Positions 1-6,961 of a DNA stretch of 7,758 bases are shown here, piece after piece. The translations under genes and the position numbers were made by a program. How positions within the stretch are numbered: position 1 is the first letter of the stretch; each line of letters begins with the position of its first letter. The notes below the pieces were generated by a model. The model did no database searches and had not been told where the DNA came from. It saw nothing but the letters and a program-made list of their open reading frames with translations. Source of the stretch: Idiomarina sp. UBA6142. Its GTDB lineage: Bacteria > Pseudomonadota > Gammaproteobacteria > Enterobacterales > Alteromonadaceae. Location: the NCBI GenBank assembly GCA_002423905.1, contig DIVC01000034.1, positions 1-7,758 on the forward strand, written 5' to 3'.

Positions 1-2526
1 GTGAGGAGAATGCTGTTGGTTGGTCGGGGAGTAAAAAGTGCGGAGCAGCTGCGGCCAACTTCGGTGAGACAATGGTTATGGATGGCGTTTTCACGTCATG
101 CATTAGTGCCGTTGTTGGTTGTTGAGTCCGTACTCATACTGGTGTATGTGGTCAGCGTACAAACAGTCAACGACCGCAATACAGATTATCTCCGCAAAGT
201 TGCTATTAGCGAATTGCAGTTTAGTGCCAATCGTTATGCCGCCTATTTAGACAGCCGCTTATTGAGCGTTAGTAATGGGCTTGACGTATATGTAGATGCG
301 GTTACCCAGGCATTTACTGATGAAAGCTACCAACCACCTGCGGCAGAATTAGAACGACGTACGTTCTCTGCCGAAAATATCTACCACACGCGCTATGATA
401 ATGGCAGTTCGGCTACGTTTTATCCACCGCCCAGAGATGGTTCAGCACATAATATAGAACGCGCAAATAGGTTGATTGCCGTCGATGGATTAATGAAATC
501 GCTGGTTACCCATAGTCACTTAGTTACCCAAGTCTACTTTAATGATGCTGGTTCGTTTAATCATATCTACCCCTATTTTGATGTGGTGAATCAGTATCCG
601 CACGATGTTGACGTCAGCCTGTTTAGCTTCTTCTTTTTAGGCGATCCAAAACATAATCCTGACCGCCACGTACGCTGGACCGAGGTCTACTTGGACCCTG
701 CTGGGCAGGGTTGGATGACAACAGCTGTCAAGCCTGTTTATATCAACAACCAGTTTGCGGGAGTGGCAGGGTTTGATTTGCAGATTAAAACACTTATTGC
801 GGAAGTCGAAGCCTTAGAACTGCCGTGGAACGGTTACGCCATGTTGGTGGATGAGCATTTAAATATTGTCGCTCTTAGCCCCCGTGGAGCGGCTGAGCTC
901 GGGCTCGAAGCACTGCCGACCGAGGCTGGGGTCGATAAGGTTTATGAATTAACTGGTCAAGATGAACGTCATAGTTTGCGCTCAAACCGCGATTTCTCGC
1001 TGCTAAGTACAGCGCTTGCTGCTACCAGTGGCACTTCATCAAGCAGCCAACAGGGTCGACAACTGATGTTTGGTTGGCAGACCGTAGCTGGACCAAATTG
1101 GAAGTTAATTACCGTAGTAAATGACCAGGCCCTGTTTGAACAAACCAATGCGCTAAATCGTGAATTAAATCAGGTAGTTTATTGGATGATTGCTGGTTTG
1201 GTGCTGTTTTATATCGCGTTCTTTTTCTATATTTGGCGCCGAACCCAAGGGTTTAGTGGGGTTCTCGAGGCAGCCTTCGCGACAACCAAACAGCGACTGA
1301 AAAAAATTGAGCAACAGAACTACAGCATAGAACCAGAACAATCATCACCATTGATCGAATTAAACGACTTAGGTACTAGTCTGAACTCGATGGCTTCTGT
1401 CTTGAGTACCTATGTGGAACGTATTACCGCCGGTGAGAAACGCTTACGACAGGCGCTGCAAACCAGCGGCGATATAGTGGTTGAGATAGATACCAATCAG
1501 CAGATTGTGTTTGGGACCAATCGATTAATGCAGGTACTAGGATACGATTCTGAGCATGATTCTGAGGCACTGCACTTGCTGATGAATTTAGTCCATCAGG
1601 ATGACCGTATCGAGGCCAATCTTAGACTCAAAGAAGCAGTCAATGAGGGTAAACCCTATAATTCTGAACTACGGATACGTTGCGCTGATCAGAACTATTT
1701 GTGGATGCAAGTGCGCGGCACGGGCGTATTTGATGAACGCAATCAGACGCGTAAAGTGGTTGCTACGGTTAGTAATATTGATCAGCGCAAGCGTGCCGAA
1801 TTGCACTTGCAGCAGGCCAAGCAAGCGGCCGATCAAGCTAACCGCGCGAAGTCACTGTTTTTATCGTCAGTCACGCACGAACTAAGAACGCCATTATCGG
1901 CCATTATTGGCTTTACTCAAGTTGCTGAATTAGGTGATCTGAGTGATTTTCAAAAAACTGCAGTGACTCAAATTAAGCAGGCCAGCGAGCATTTACGTAA
2001 TTTAGTGGATGATATTTTGACCCAGAGCGAGCTTGAGGCCAACGAGTTGTCGCTAGATATGAAGGTCATGGATATTTCCAACAGGATCGATGAAGCCATT
2101 GATGTAGTGCAAGCTAATGCTGCAGAGCAACAGGTGCGATTGCACTTTGTTCGGCATAAAGCGCCGCTGGTGTTAGCGGACGCGCGCAGATTACGGCAAA
2201 TTCTCATCAATCTATTGAGTAACGCAATTAAATATAACCGCCAAAATGGGCATGTTTATATCACCTCTGAGTACGATGAAAATTACGTGTTGATCCATAT
2301 TCGTGACGAAGGTAAGGGGATAGACATGGCCAATTTAGAACGAATATTTGAACCCTTTGTACGGATCGGTAAAGAAGCATCGGCAATACAGGGAACCGGT
2401 ATCGGTTTAACTATTTGCCGAGATTTAGCCCAACGTATGGGCGGAAGAATTAGCGTGAGCAGTACCTTGGATAGCGGCAGTATATTTACCTTATCGTTAG
2501 TGAGAGCAGAGGAATCGACACAATGA
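1..2526 (+). CDS. Membrane sensor histidine kinase (Cache-HAMP-PAS-HisKA-HATPase), 5' end uncertain
   Basis: This is an inner-membrane sensor kinase that should autophosphorylate on histidine and pass the phosphate to a separate receiver. Seen in the 841-residue product: a first membrane segment at about 34-53; a large extracytoplasmic region at about 55-390 whose second half (WTEVYLDP...GVAGFDLQI, about 228-262) resembles a dCache ligand-binding domain; a second membrane segment at about 391-412; a HAMP-like linker at about 414-470; a PAS domain at about 480-600; HisKA with phospho-acceptor His626 in SSVTHELRTPL; and HATPase with N-box Asn741, DEGKGI at 769-774, FEPF, and GTGIGL at 798-803. 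There is no receiver domain. The frame is open from base 1, so the GTG there may be the true start or the gene may extend upstream. ATG at 10 has GAGGAG only one base before it, too close for normal use, and ATG at 82 would still keep the first membrane segment. The stop overlaps the next start. The ligand is unknown. Confidence 0.93.
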   Translation: MRRMLLVGRGVKSAEQLRPTSVRQWLWMAFSRHALVPLLVVESVLILVYVVSVQTVNDRNTDYLRKVAISELQFSANRYAAYLDSRLLSVSNGLDVYVDAVTQAFTDESYQPPAAELERRTFSAENIYHTRYDNGSSATFYPPPRDGSAHNIERANRLIAVDGLMKSLVTHSHLVTQVYFNDAGSFNHIYPYFDVVNQYPHDVDVSLFSFFFLGDPKHNPDRHVRWTEVYLDPAGQGWMTTAVKPVYINNQFAGVAGFDLQIKTLIAEVEALELPWNGYAMLVDEHLNIVALSPRGAAELGLEALPTEAGVDKVYELTGQDERHSLRSNRDFSLLSTALAATSGTSSSSQQGRQLMFGWQTVAGPNWKLITVVNDQALFEQTNALNRELNQVVYWMIAGLVLFYIAFFFYIWRRTQGFSGVLEAAFATTKQRLKKIEQQNYSIEPEQSSPLIELNDLGTSLNSMASVLSTYVERITAGEKRLRQALQTSGDIVVEIDTNQQIVFGTNRLMQVLGYDSEHDSEALHLLMNLVHQDDRIEANLRLKEAVNEGKPYNSELRIRCADQNYLWMQVRGTGVFDERNQTRKVVATVSNIDQRKRAELHLQQAKQAADQANRAKSLFLSSVTHELRTPLSAIIGFTQVAELGDLSDFQKTAVTQIKQASEHLRNLVDDILTQSELEANELSLDMKVMDISNRIDEAIDVVQANAAEQQVRLHFVRHKAPLVLADARRLRQILINLLSNAIKYNRQNGHVYITSEYDENYVLIHIRDEGKGIDMANLERIFEPFVRIGKEASAIQGTGIGLTICRDLAQRMGGRISVSSTLDSGSIFTLSLVRAEESTQ

Positions 2527-2927
2527 ATACACTAACTGCTCACTATCCGTTAGCCAAGATCGTAGTGGTTGATGATAACTCTACCAATCTTATATTGCTA
2601 ACCGAAGTGCTTAAATTGGCAGGATTTAAATCTGTCGTTGCGTTTAGCCACCCAGCCGATGTTATTCCGTATTTGAGACTGAACAAAGCGGATGTGTTAT
2701 TGGTTGATCAGAGCATGCCCGATTTAAGTGGTCTTGATTTGTATTTACGGATAAAAATCGAATTGGTCGATCATCCGATTAGCTTTTTAGTAACGGCGCA
2801 TAATTCTGGTGGCTTAGCTGAGCGAGCCAAAGCAATTGGCATGTATGGTTTTATCAGTAAGCCGTTTAATATTCATCGGGTAGTGAGTGAAATAAATGAG
2901 GCACTTACTGCACGTGAGGATGTTTAA
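2523..2927 (+). CDS. Stand-alone receiver (REC) domain response regulator
   Basis: This is a cytoplasmic single-domain response regulator of 134 residues and probably the direct phospho-acceptor of the kinase just upstream. The canonical REC residues are present: the acidic pair Asp17-Asp18 in VVVDDN, phospho-acceptor Asp62 in LLVDQSMPDLSG, Thr91 in LVTAH, and Lys113 in SKPF. The REC fold accounts for residues 11-130, leaving no room for a DNA-binding or enzymatic output domain. Its ATG overlaps the kinase stop codon (ATGA at 2523-2526), which implies translational coupling and a shared transcript. With no output domain it would act either by protein contact or as the middle step of a phosphorelay. 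The convergent Hpt gene next door favours the relay, but that link is inference. Its 3' end overlaps the hpt 3' end by 23 bases. Confidence 0.93.
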   Translation: MNTLTAHYPLAKIVVVDDNSTNLILLTEVLKLAGFKSVVAFSHPADVIPYLRLNKADVLLVDQSMPDLSGLDLYLRIKIELVDHPISFLVTAHNSGGLAERAKAIGMYGFISKPFNIHRVVSEINEALTAREDV

Positions 2928-3261
2928 CCCGCACATAATCGTTTAATCGTAATTGGGTGACGGCAATGCAACTACGGATTTGCTCAACGCAGGATGCGTT
3001 GATGATGTTTTGTAGGGCGTCTTGCTGAAGTGTTTTACAGAGCTGTGCTAATGCAGTGAGCTGCAACTGTGCAGCACTGCCATGCAAATAATGAGCGGCT
3101 TTAGCTAATTCGTTACTATTGTTATGCGCGAAAGCGCTGTCAATAGCCGCTAAAGCCTTCGGCACGTCATTCAGAAAGCTCTGAATAACGTGACAAACCA
3201 GTGTCACGTTATTCAGCAGTTCTGCTTCGAATTGAACTTGTTGCCAAATATTGTCGTGCAT
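2905..3261 (-). CDS. Single-domain histidine phosphotransfer (Hpt) protein
   Basis: This 118-residue cytoplasmic protein should shuttle phosphate between receiver domains. The Hpt signature is at 56-65 (AHYLHGSAAQ), with His57 as the likely phospho-acceptor. The family usually reads HxLKGSA; here the Lys is His60. The rest is predicted as amphipathic helices, consistent with the four-helix Hpt bundle, and the length suits a single Hpt domain with nothing added. The start is the first ATG of the frame, preceded on the minus strand by TAGGTAAGG, a modest ribosome-binding sequence. It lies 36 bases after typA on the same strand and may be read from the typA transcript, because no promoter of its own is evident. 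It is convergent with the receiver gene. Codons 16-27 form a perfect 15-bp inverted repeat (separate entry). Partner receivers are inferred from proximity only. Confidence 0.87.
   Translation of the reverse strand: MHDNIWQQVQFEAELLNNVTLVCHVIQSFLNDVPKALAAIDSAFAHNNSNELAKAAHYLHGSAAQLQLTALAQLCKTLQQDALQNIINASCVEQIRSCIAVTQLRLNDYVRVKHPHVQ
3181..3216 (-). repeat. Perfect 15-bp inverted repeat inside hpt
   Basis: CTGAATAACGTGACA at 3181-3195 is followed by a 6-base loop (AACCAG) and its exact reverse complement, TGTCACGTTATTCAG, at 3202-3216. In the hpt mRNA this forms a 15-bp stem with a 6-base loop about 45 bases after the start codon, over codons 16-27 (LNNVT..CHVIQ). Just beyond it, ATTCAG at 3169-3174 can also pair with CTGAAT at 3181-3186, giving an alternative, shorter hairpin. 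No T-tract follows on either strand, so it does not look like an intrinsic terminator. It could be an mRNA structure or an operator for a dimeric regulator. The repeat itself is certain; the function is unknown. Confidence 0.9.
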
Positions 3262-3274
3262 AACCTTACCTAGT

Positions 3275-3308
3275 GGGCAGTGATGCCCAAGCCGCTATTA
3301 GCGGCTTG
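3275..3308 (-). repeat. Two adjacent hairpins between typA and hpt
   Basis: CAAGCCGCTA (3288-3297) and TAGCGGCTTG (3299-3308) form a perfect 10-bp inverted repeat with one central base. The typA stop codon (3298-3300) lies at its centre. Directly beside it, GGGCA (3275-3279) and TGCCC (3284-3288) form a 5-bp stem with loop GTGA; the two repeats share base 3288. No run of T follows on the minus strand before the hpt start, so a strong intrinsic terminator is not supported. It could weaken read-through, or protect the typA mRNA 3' end while allowing some transcription into hpt. Confidence 0.6.
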
Positions 3309-5127
3309 CCCGTTTACGCTCGTTCTCGGTCAGCATACGCTTACGAATACGAATCGATTTTGGCGTAATTTCAACTAACTCGTCGTCATCAATAAACTCT
3401 AACGCTTGCTCTAGCGATAGCTTGATCGGTGGCGTTAAGGTCAATGCTTCATCGGTACCAGCAGCACGGATGTTGGTTAACTGCTTACCTTTTAACACGT
3501 TGACGGTCAGGTCATTAGAACGGTTATGTACCCCAACCACTTGGCCTTCATACACTTCATCCGCGTGCGAGACCATTAAGCGGCCGCGCTCTTGCAAGTT
3601 AAACAAGGCGTAGGCTAAGGCTTTGCCTTGCGCGTTAGAAATCAATACGCCGTTGGTACGCTGACCAATTTTACCGCCTTTGAATGGGCCGTAATGGTCG
3701 AAGCTGTGGTACATCAAACCTGAACCTGAGGTCAGCGTCATAAAGTCGGTTTGGAAGCCAATCAAGCCGCGGCTTGGTACTACAAAATCGATACGCACAC
3801 GGCCTTTACCATCCGGTGACATATTGGTCATTTCGGCTTTACGAATGCCCAATTTCTCCATCACTGAGCCTGAATGCTGCTCTTCAACGTCAACGGTTAG
3901 GTTCTCGAACGGTTCCATTTTCTCACCGTCAACTTCTTTCATGATCACTTCTGGGCGTGATACCGCCAACTCGAAGCCTTCGCGCCGCATGTTTTCAATC
4001 AATACACCTAAGTGCAATTCACCGCGGCCTGACACCCGGAAGCGATCTGGGTTGTCAGTTTCTTCCACGCGCAGAGCTACGTTGTGCTTCAATTCCTGTT
4101 TCAGACGCTCAAGGATCTGACGCGAGGTGACAAATTTACCTTCTTTGCCTGAGAACGGTGAGGTGTTGACCTGGAAGGTCATGGTCACAGTCGGCTCATC
4201 AACCATTAAAGGCTTCATCGCCTCAACCGCACCGGCGGCACAAATGGTGTCAGAAATTTTCAGCTCACCTAAACCGGTGACCGCAATAATATCTCCGGCA
4301 CTGGCTTGGTCGGTCTCGATACGATCCAGACCTAAGTAGCCGAACACCTGGCCGACTTTACCGTTGCGTTGGCTGCCGTCAGCGCCAACGACAGTGACTT
4401 GCTGGCCAACTTTGATCGCGCCGCGTTTGATACGACCGATACCGATGATACCCACATAGCTGGAGTAATCGAGCTGGGAAATCTGCATTTGCAGTTTGCC
4501 GTCACGATCCGCGTCAGGCTGCGCCACTTTGCCAATGATAGTTTCAAACAACGGCTGCATGTCAGTGCTTGGGTTGTTGTAATCTAAGGTCGCGTAACCG
4601 TTTAACGCCGAGGCGTAAACAATAGGGAAATCTAGCTGCTCGTTGGTAGCACCTAAGTTATCGAACAAATCGAACACTTGGTCCACTACCCAATCAGGGC
4701 GTGCGCCTGGGCGGTCAATTTTGTTGACTACCAGGATAGGCTTGAGGCCGTGCGAGAAGGCTTTTTGGGTTACGAAGCGGGTTTGTGGCATGGGGCCATC
4801 AACCGCATCAACCAACAACAATACGGAGTCTGCCATCGACAGTACGCGCTCCACTTCACCACCGAAATCGGCGTGGCCTGGAGTGTCAAGAATGTTGATG
4901 CGATACTCGTTATAGTTAATCGCAGTGTTTTTGGCCAAAATGGTGATACCCCGTTCTCTTTCGAGGTCGTTGGAATCCATGATGCGCTCGTCTGAGTCAC
5001 CACCACGGCTTACTAACGTGCCTGATTGCTGGAGCAGCTTATCAACCAAGGTGGTTTTACCATGGTCAACGTGCGCGATGATCGCGATATTGCGCAGCTT
5101 CGAAAGTTCGGTTGCTTTAATAGTCAT
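3298..5127 (-). CDS. typA: Ribosome-associated translational GTPase TypA/BipA
   Basis: TypA/BipA is an EF-G-like GTPase that binds the ribosome and supports 50S assembly and growth under stress such as cold. The 609-residue product matches the usual family length. The GTPase motifs are intact: P-loop AHVDHGKT at 18-25, switch I RGITI at 59-63 with Thr62, DTPGH at 81-85, NKID at 135-138, and a later SAL motif. The rest matches the EF-G-like domains and the TypA-specific C-terminal domain, ending in a basic tail (RIRKRM...NERKRASR). I chose the ATG at 5127 because the conserved protein begins [23 protein letters not shown]. The frame extends to an ATG at 5184, but those 19 extra residues are not family-like and cover the leader. 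The Shine-Dalgarno sequence is weak (AGG 10 bases upstream). Divergent from glnA, as in E. coli. Identity is not in doubt. Confidence 0.98.
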   Translation of the reverse strand: MTIKATELSKLRNIAIIAHVDHGKTTLVDKLLQQSGTLVSRGGDSDERIMDSNDLERERGITILAKNTAINYNEYRINILDTPGHADFGGEVERVLSMADSVLLLVDAVDGPMPQTRFVTQKAFSHGLKPILVVNKIDRPGARPDWVVDQVFDLFDNLGATNEQLDFPIVYASALNGYATLDYNNPSTDMQPLFETIIGKVAQPDADRDGKLQMQISQLDYSSYVGIIGIGRIKRGAIKVGQQVTVVGADGSQRNGKVGQVFGYLGLDRIETDQASAGDIIAVTGLGELKISDTICAAGAVEAMKPLMVDEPTVTMTFQVNTSPFSGKEGKFVTSRQILERLKQELKHNVALRVEETDNPDRFRVSGRGELHLGVLIENMRREGFELAVSRPEVIMKEVDGEKMEPFENLTVDVEEQHSGSVMEKLGIRKAEMTNMSPDGKGRVRIDFVVPSRGLIGFQTDFMTLTSGSGLMYHSFDHYGPFKGGKIGQRTNGVLISNAQGKALAYALFNLQERGRLMVSHADEVYEGQVVGVHNRSNDLTVNVLKGKQLTNIRAAGTDEALTLTPPIKLSLEQALEFIDDDELVEITPKSIRIRKRMLTENERKRASR

Positions 5128-5144
5128 TAAAATGGAGCCTGTAT

Positions 5145-5185
5145 AAAAAAACGCGACGGTGGGGACTACCGAGGTAGAAAACACC
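5145..5185 (-). promoter_or_regulatory. Hairpin plus T-tract in the typA leader
   Basis: In the predicted untranslated leader of typA the minus strand reads GGTG, then CTACC-TC-GGTAG, then CACC: a nested imperfect hairpin (5158-5185) with a tight 2-base loop. Six bases later comes a run of seven T (5145-5151). This loosely resembles an intrinsic terminator lying ahead of the coding region. The stem is short and the gap to the T run is long, so termination would be inefficient at best. It could also be an RNA structure involved in regulating typA. Evidence is structural only. Confidence 0.3.
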
Positions 5186-5201
5186 AGATTTGGTCAAAAT
5201 A

Positions 5202-5238
5202 GCGGCGCATTATACGCCGCTCAACATCGAGACGCCAG
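5202..5238 (-). promoter_or_regulatory. Candidate sigma-70 promoter of typA
   Basis: On the minus strand a consensus -10 box TATAAT lies at 5214-5209, flanked by GCGGCG and CGCCGC (an inverted repeat at 5202-5220). The best -35 candidate is CTGGCG at 5238-5233 with an 18-base spacer, only 3 of 6 matches. Transcription would start near 5202, leaving a leader of about 75 bases before the typA ATG. The perfect -10 and its position support the call; the poor -35 lowers confidence. Confidence 0.6.
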
Positions 5239-5276
5239 AAAATTCGCACTAAAGTAGTCAGGTATTGCGTAGTTTC

Positions 5277-5305
5277 TTGCGGATTTACCGCTATTGCACT
5301 AATAT
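5277..5305 (+). promoter_or_regulatory. Possible weak sigma-70 promoter of glnA
   Basis: TTGCGG (5277-5282), a 17-base spacer and TAATAT (5300-5305) form a weak vegetative promoter candidate reading towards glnA, with 3 of 6 and 4 of 6 consensus matches. Its -10 box lies inside NtrC site 1. This recalls E. coli glnAp1, which is repressed by NtrC bound at the enhancer. The match is poor, so this is tentative. Confidence 0.25.
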
Positions 5306-5311
5306 GGTGCG
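5295..5311 (+). promoter_or_regulatory. NtrC-binding enhancer site 1 of glnA
   Basis: TGCACTAATATGGTGCG closely matches the NtrC consensus (TGCACC-N5-GGTGCA) and strongly resembles the E. coli glnA enhancer sites. Its centre is 34 bp from site 2 and about 153 bp upstream of the predicted sigma-54 start. The ten bases GCTATTGCAC at 5290-5299 recur exactly at 5324-5333 in site 2. Confidence 0.88.
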
Positions 5312-5321
5312 TATTATCGGT

Positions 5322-5352
5322 CAGCTATTGCACCACGGCGGTGCAATAGCTG
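5322..5352 (+). promoter_or_regulatory. NtrC-binding enhancer site 2 of glnA, extended palindrome
   Basis: The core TGCACCACGGCGGTGCA (5329-5345) is a perfect NtrC consensus palindrome. Symmetry continues outward so that CAGCTATTGCACC (5322-5334) and GGTGCAATAGCTG (5340-5352) are perfect 13-bp arms around a 5-base centre. The centre-to-centre distance of 34 bp from site 1 is about three helical turns, placing both NtrC dimers on the same DNA face, as at E. coli glnAp2. It lies about 119 bp upstream of the predicted start. Confidence 0.9.
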
Positions 5353-5368
5353 GGTGGGCACGGTGGAT

Positions 5369-5403
5369 AAATCGCTACGATTTGCCAAATAATTTTATTT
5401 GGC
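5369..5403. repeat. Two adjacent inverted repeats between enhancers and promoter
   Basis: AAATCG-CTA-CGATTT (5369-5383) is followed at once by GCCAAATAATTTTATTTGGC (5384-5403), which has perfect 9-bp arms around TT. Both are AT-rich and sit between the NtrC sites and the sigma-54 promoter, the second centred about 62 bases upstream of the predicted start. A protein that bends DNA or represses glnA could bind here. I cannot find a convincing IHF consensus, and no regulator is identified. Confidence 0.6.
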
Positions 5404-5429
5404 TAGTAAAAACAGTGTGTTATTTGTTC

Positions 5430-5445
5430 TGGCATGCGCTTTGCT
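5430..5445 (+). promoter_or_regulatory. Sigma-54 (-24/-12) promoter of the glnA operon
   Basis: TGGCATGCGCTTTGCT matches the RpoN consensus TGGCAC-N5-TTGCW with one mismatch in the -24 element. The invariant GG (5431-5432) and GC (5443-5444) have the required spacing. Transcription should begin near 5456, giving a leader of about 70 bases. With two NtrC sites upstream this is the equivalent of E. coli glnAp2, activated by phosphorylated NtrC under nitrogen limitation. Confidence 0.9.
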
Positions 5446-5526
5446 TAGCTTACATCAGTAACTCATAGGGCCCTGCATCAGCACGGACCGAAAACTATTT
5501 CGACAAGCACGATCGTGGAGGATCAC

Positions 5527-6936
5527 ATGTCATCACCTAAAGCAGTTATGGCGTTTATCGCTGAGAAAGAAGTCCGATTCGTTGATTTGCGGTTTACTGA
5601 CACACTTGGCAAAGAGCAGCATGTAACCATCCCAGTATCACAAATTAACGAAGAATTCTTCGAAGAAGGCAAAATGTTCGATGGCTCTTCTATTGCCGGC
5701 TGGAAGGATATCAATGAATCAGACATGGTGCTGATGCCTGATTGTTCAACCATGGTATTAGACCCTTTCACCGACGCCGTGACGGTAAATATAACCTGCG
5801 ATATTTTAGAGCCAGACACGTTGCAAGGCTATAGCCGTGACCCACGCTCTATTGCTCGTCGTGCCGAAGAATACTTACAAACTCAAGGCTTCGATAACGC
5901 CTTATTTGGTCCTGAGCCAGAATTCTTCATGTTTGACAGCGTACGCTTCCACACGGATATGGCGGGCTCATTCTTCAAAATTGAAGATGAAGAAGCAGCC
6001 TGGAGCTCAGGTAAAGAAATTGAAGGTGGTAATAAAGCTCACCGTCCGCGCGTAAAAGGTGGCTACTTCCCAGTGCCACCGGTTGATTCAGGTCATGATA
6101 TTCGTAGCACCATGTGTGAAGTGTTGGAGCAAGTTGGCTTGGTCGTAGAAGCGCATCACCACGAAGTCGCCACGGCTGGACAAAACGAAGTGGCAACCCG
6201 CTTTAATACCCTGGTCAATAAAGCGGATGAAATCCAAAAATATAAATATGTGGTGCATAACGTTGCCCATTCGTATGGCAAAACGGTCACCTTTATGCCG
6301 AAGCCATTAGTTGGCGATAACGGCTCAGGTATGCACGTGCACATGTCATTGGGCAAAGATGGCAAAAACACCTTTGCCGGCGACCTATACGGTGGCTTGA
6401 GTGAAACCGCATTGTTCTACATTGGTGGTATTATCAAACATGCCCGTGCCTTGAATGCCTTTGCTAACCCAACCACGAACTCGTATAAGCGCTTAGTGCC
6501 AGGTTTTGAGGCCCCGGTGATGCTGGCTTATTCAGCCCGTAACCGTTCTGCCTCAATTCGTATTCCAGTGGTTGCCAGCACGCGTGCGCGCCGTATTGAA
6601 GTACGTTTCCCTGACCCAGCAGCGAACCCTTACTTGCTATTCTCAGCCTTGATGATGGCTGGTTTAGATGGTATCAAACATAAGATCCATCCTGGTGATG
6701 CCATGGATAAGGATTTATATGATTTGCCAGCAGAAGAAGCGAAACTAATCCCAACCGTGTGTGATTCATTAGAGTTAGCCTTGCAAAGCTTGGATGAAGA
6801 CCGCAGCTTCTTGACTGCCGGTGGCGTTTTCACCGACGACATGATTGATGCTTACATCAAAGTAAAAATGAAAGATGTGATTCGTCTCAAACAAGCTGTA
6901 CACCCAGTTGAATTTGAGCTGTATTACAGCGTGTAA
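5527..6936 (+). CDS. glnA: Type I glutamine synthetase
   Basis: GlnA makes glutamine from glutamate, ammonia and ATP in the cytoplasm as a dodecamer, and is the entry point of ammonium assimilation. The 469-residue product has the same length as E. coli GlnA and aligns throughout. It has the N-terminal beta-grasp domain with [18 protein letters not shown], the metal- and substrate-binding stretch [14 protein letters not shown], the ATP-site [41 protein letters not shown], and [12 protein letters not shown]. Tyr398 (counting Met) in [11 protein letters not shown] corresponds to the adenylylated tyrosine, so control by GlnE/GlnB is expected. I chose ATG 5527 because GGAGG lies five bases upstream; an in-frame GTG at 5515 lies within the ribosome-binding region. 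It is first gene of the operon and is driven by the NtrC/sigma-54 region upstream. No terminator follows it. Confidence 0.99.
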   Translation: MSSPKAVMAFIAEKEVRFVDLRFTDTLGKEQHVTIPVSQINEEFFEEGKMFDGSSIAGWKDINESDMVLMPDCSTMVLDPFTDAVTVNITCDILEPDTLQGYSRDPRSIARRAEEYLQTQGFDNALFGPEPEFFMFDSVRFHTDMAGSFFKIEDEEAAWSSGKEIEGGNKAHRPRVKGGYFPVPPVDSGHDIRSTMCEVLEQVGLVVEAHHHEVATAGQNEVATRFNTLVNKADEIQKYKYVVHNVAHSYGKTVTFMPKPLVGDNGSGMHVHMSLGKDGKNTFAGDLYGGLSETALFYIGGIIKHARALNAFANPTTNSYKRLVPGFEAPVMLAYSARNRSASIRIPVVASTRARRIEVRFPDPAANPYLLFSALMMAGLDGIKHKIHPGDAMDKDLYDLPAEEAKLIPTVCDSLELALQSLDEDRSFLTAGGVFTDDMIDAYIKVKMKDVIRLKQAVHPVEFELYYSV

Positions 6937-6961
6937 TTGGTGTCAACTTAAGGAGCCCGAA

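Noticed and set aside
3190..3207. The hpt palindrome as a CRP site
   Set aside because: The half-sites are GTGAC and GTCAC with an 8-base spacing, which does not fit TGTGA-N6-TCACA.
3422..5146. Several open frames on the plus strand opposite typA
   Set aside because: They are shadows of the strong typA coding frame, with no recognisable domains or ribosome-binding sites.
5128..5184. N-terminal extension of typA starting at 5184
   Set aside because: The 19 extra residues are not found in the family, and the stretch carries the leader hairpin and T-tract. The family-like N-terminus starts at 5127.
5322..5352. The 13-bp inverted repeat as an intrinsic terminator
   Set aside because: No T-tract follows on either strand, no gene ends there, and the core is a perfect NtrC site.
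5351..5367. A third, weak NtrC-like or -24-like element (GGGCACGGTGG)
   Set aside because: The half-sites are not in the right spacing for NtrC and no TTGC follows for sigma-54.
5265..5468. 67-codon open frame on the plus strand between typA and glnA
   Set aside because: It spans both NtrC sites and the sigma-54 promoter, has no ribosome-binding sequence, and its product resembles nothing I know. It is regulatory DNA that happens to be open.
5508..5517. CACGATCGTG palindrome next to the glnA ribosome-binding site
   Set aside because: A 10-base palindrome with GATC at its centre is short enough to occur by chance and has no loop to form a useful hairpin.
5515..5526. GTG start for glnA at 5515
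   Set aside because: It lies in the ribosome-binding region (GGAGG at 5517-5521) of the ATG at 5527, which gives exactly the usual 469 residues.
6908..6961. Upstream ATG start for the DUF4124 gene inside glnA
   Set aside because: It would bury the clear signal peptide and ignores the AAGGAG five bases before ATG 6962.
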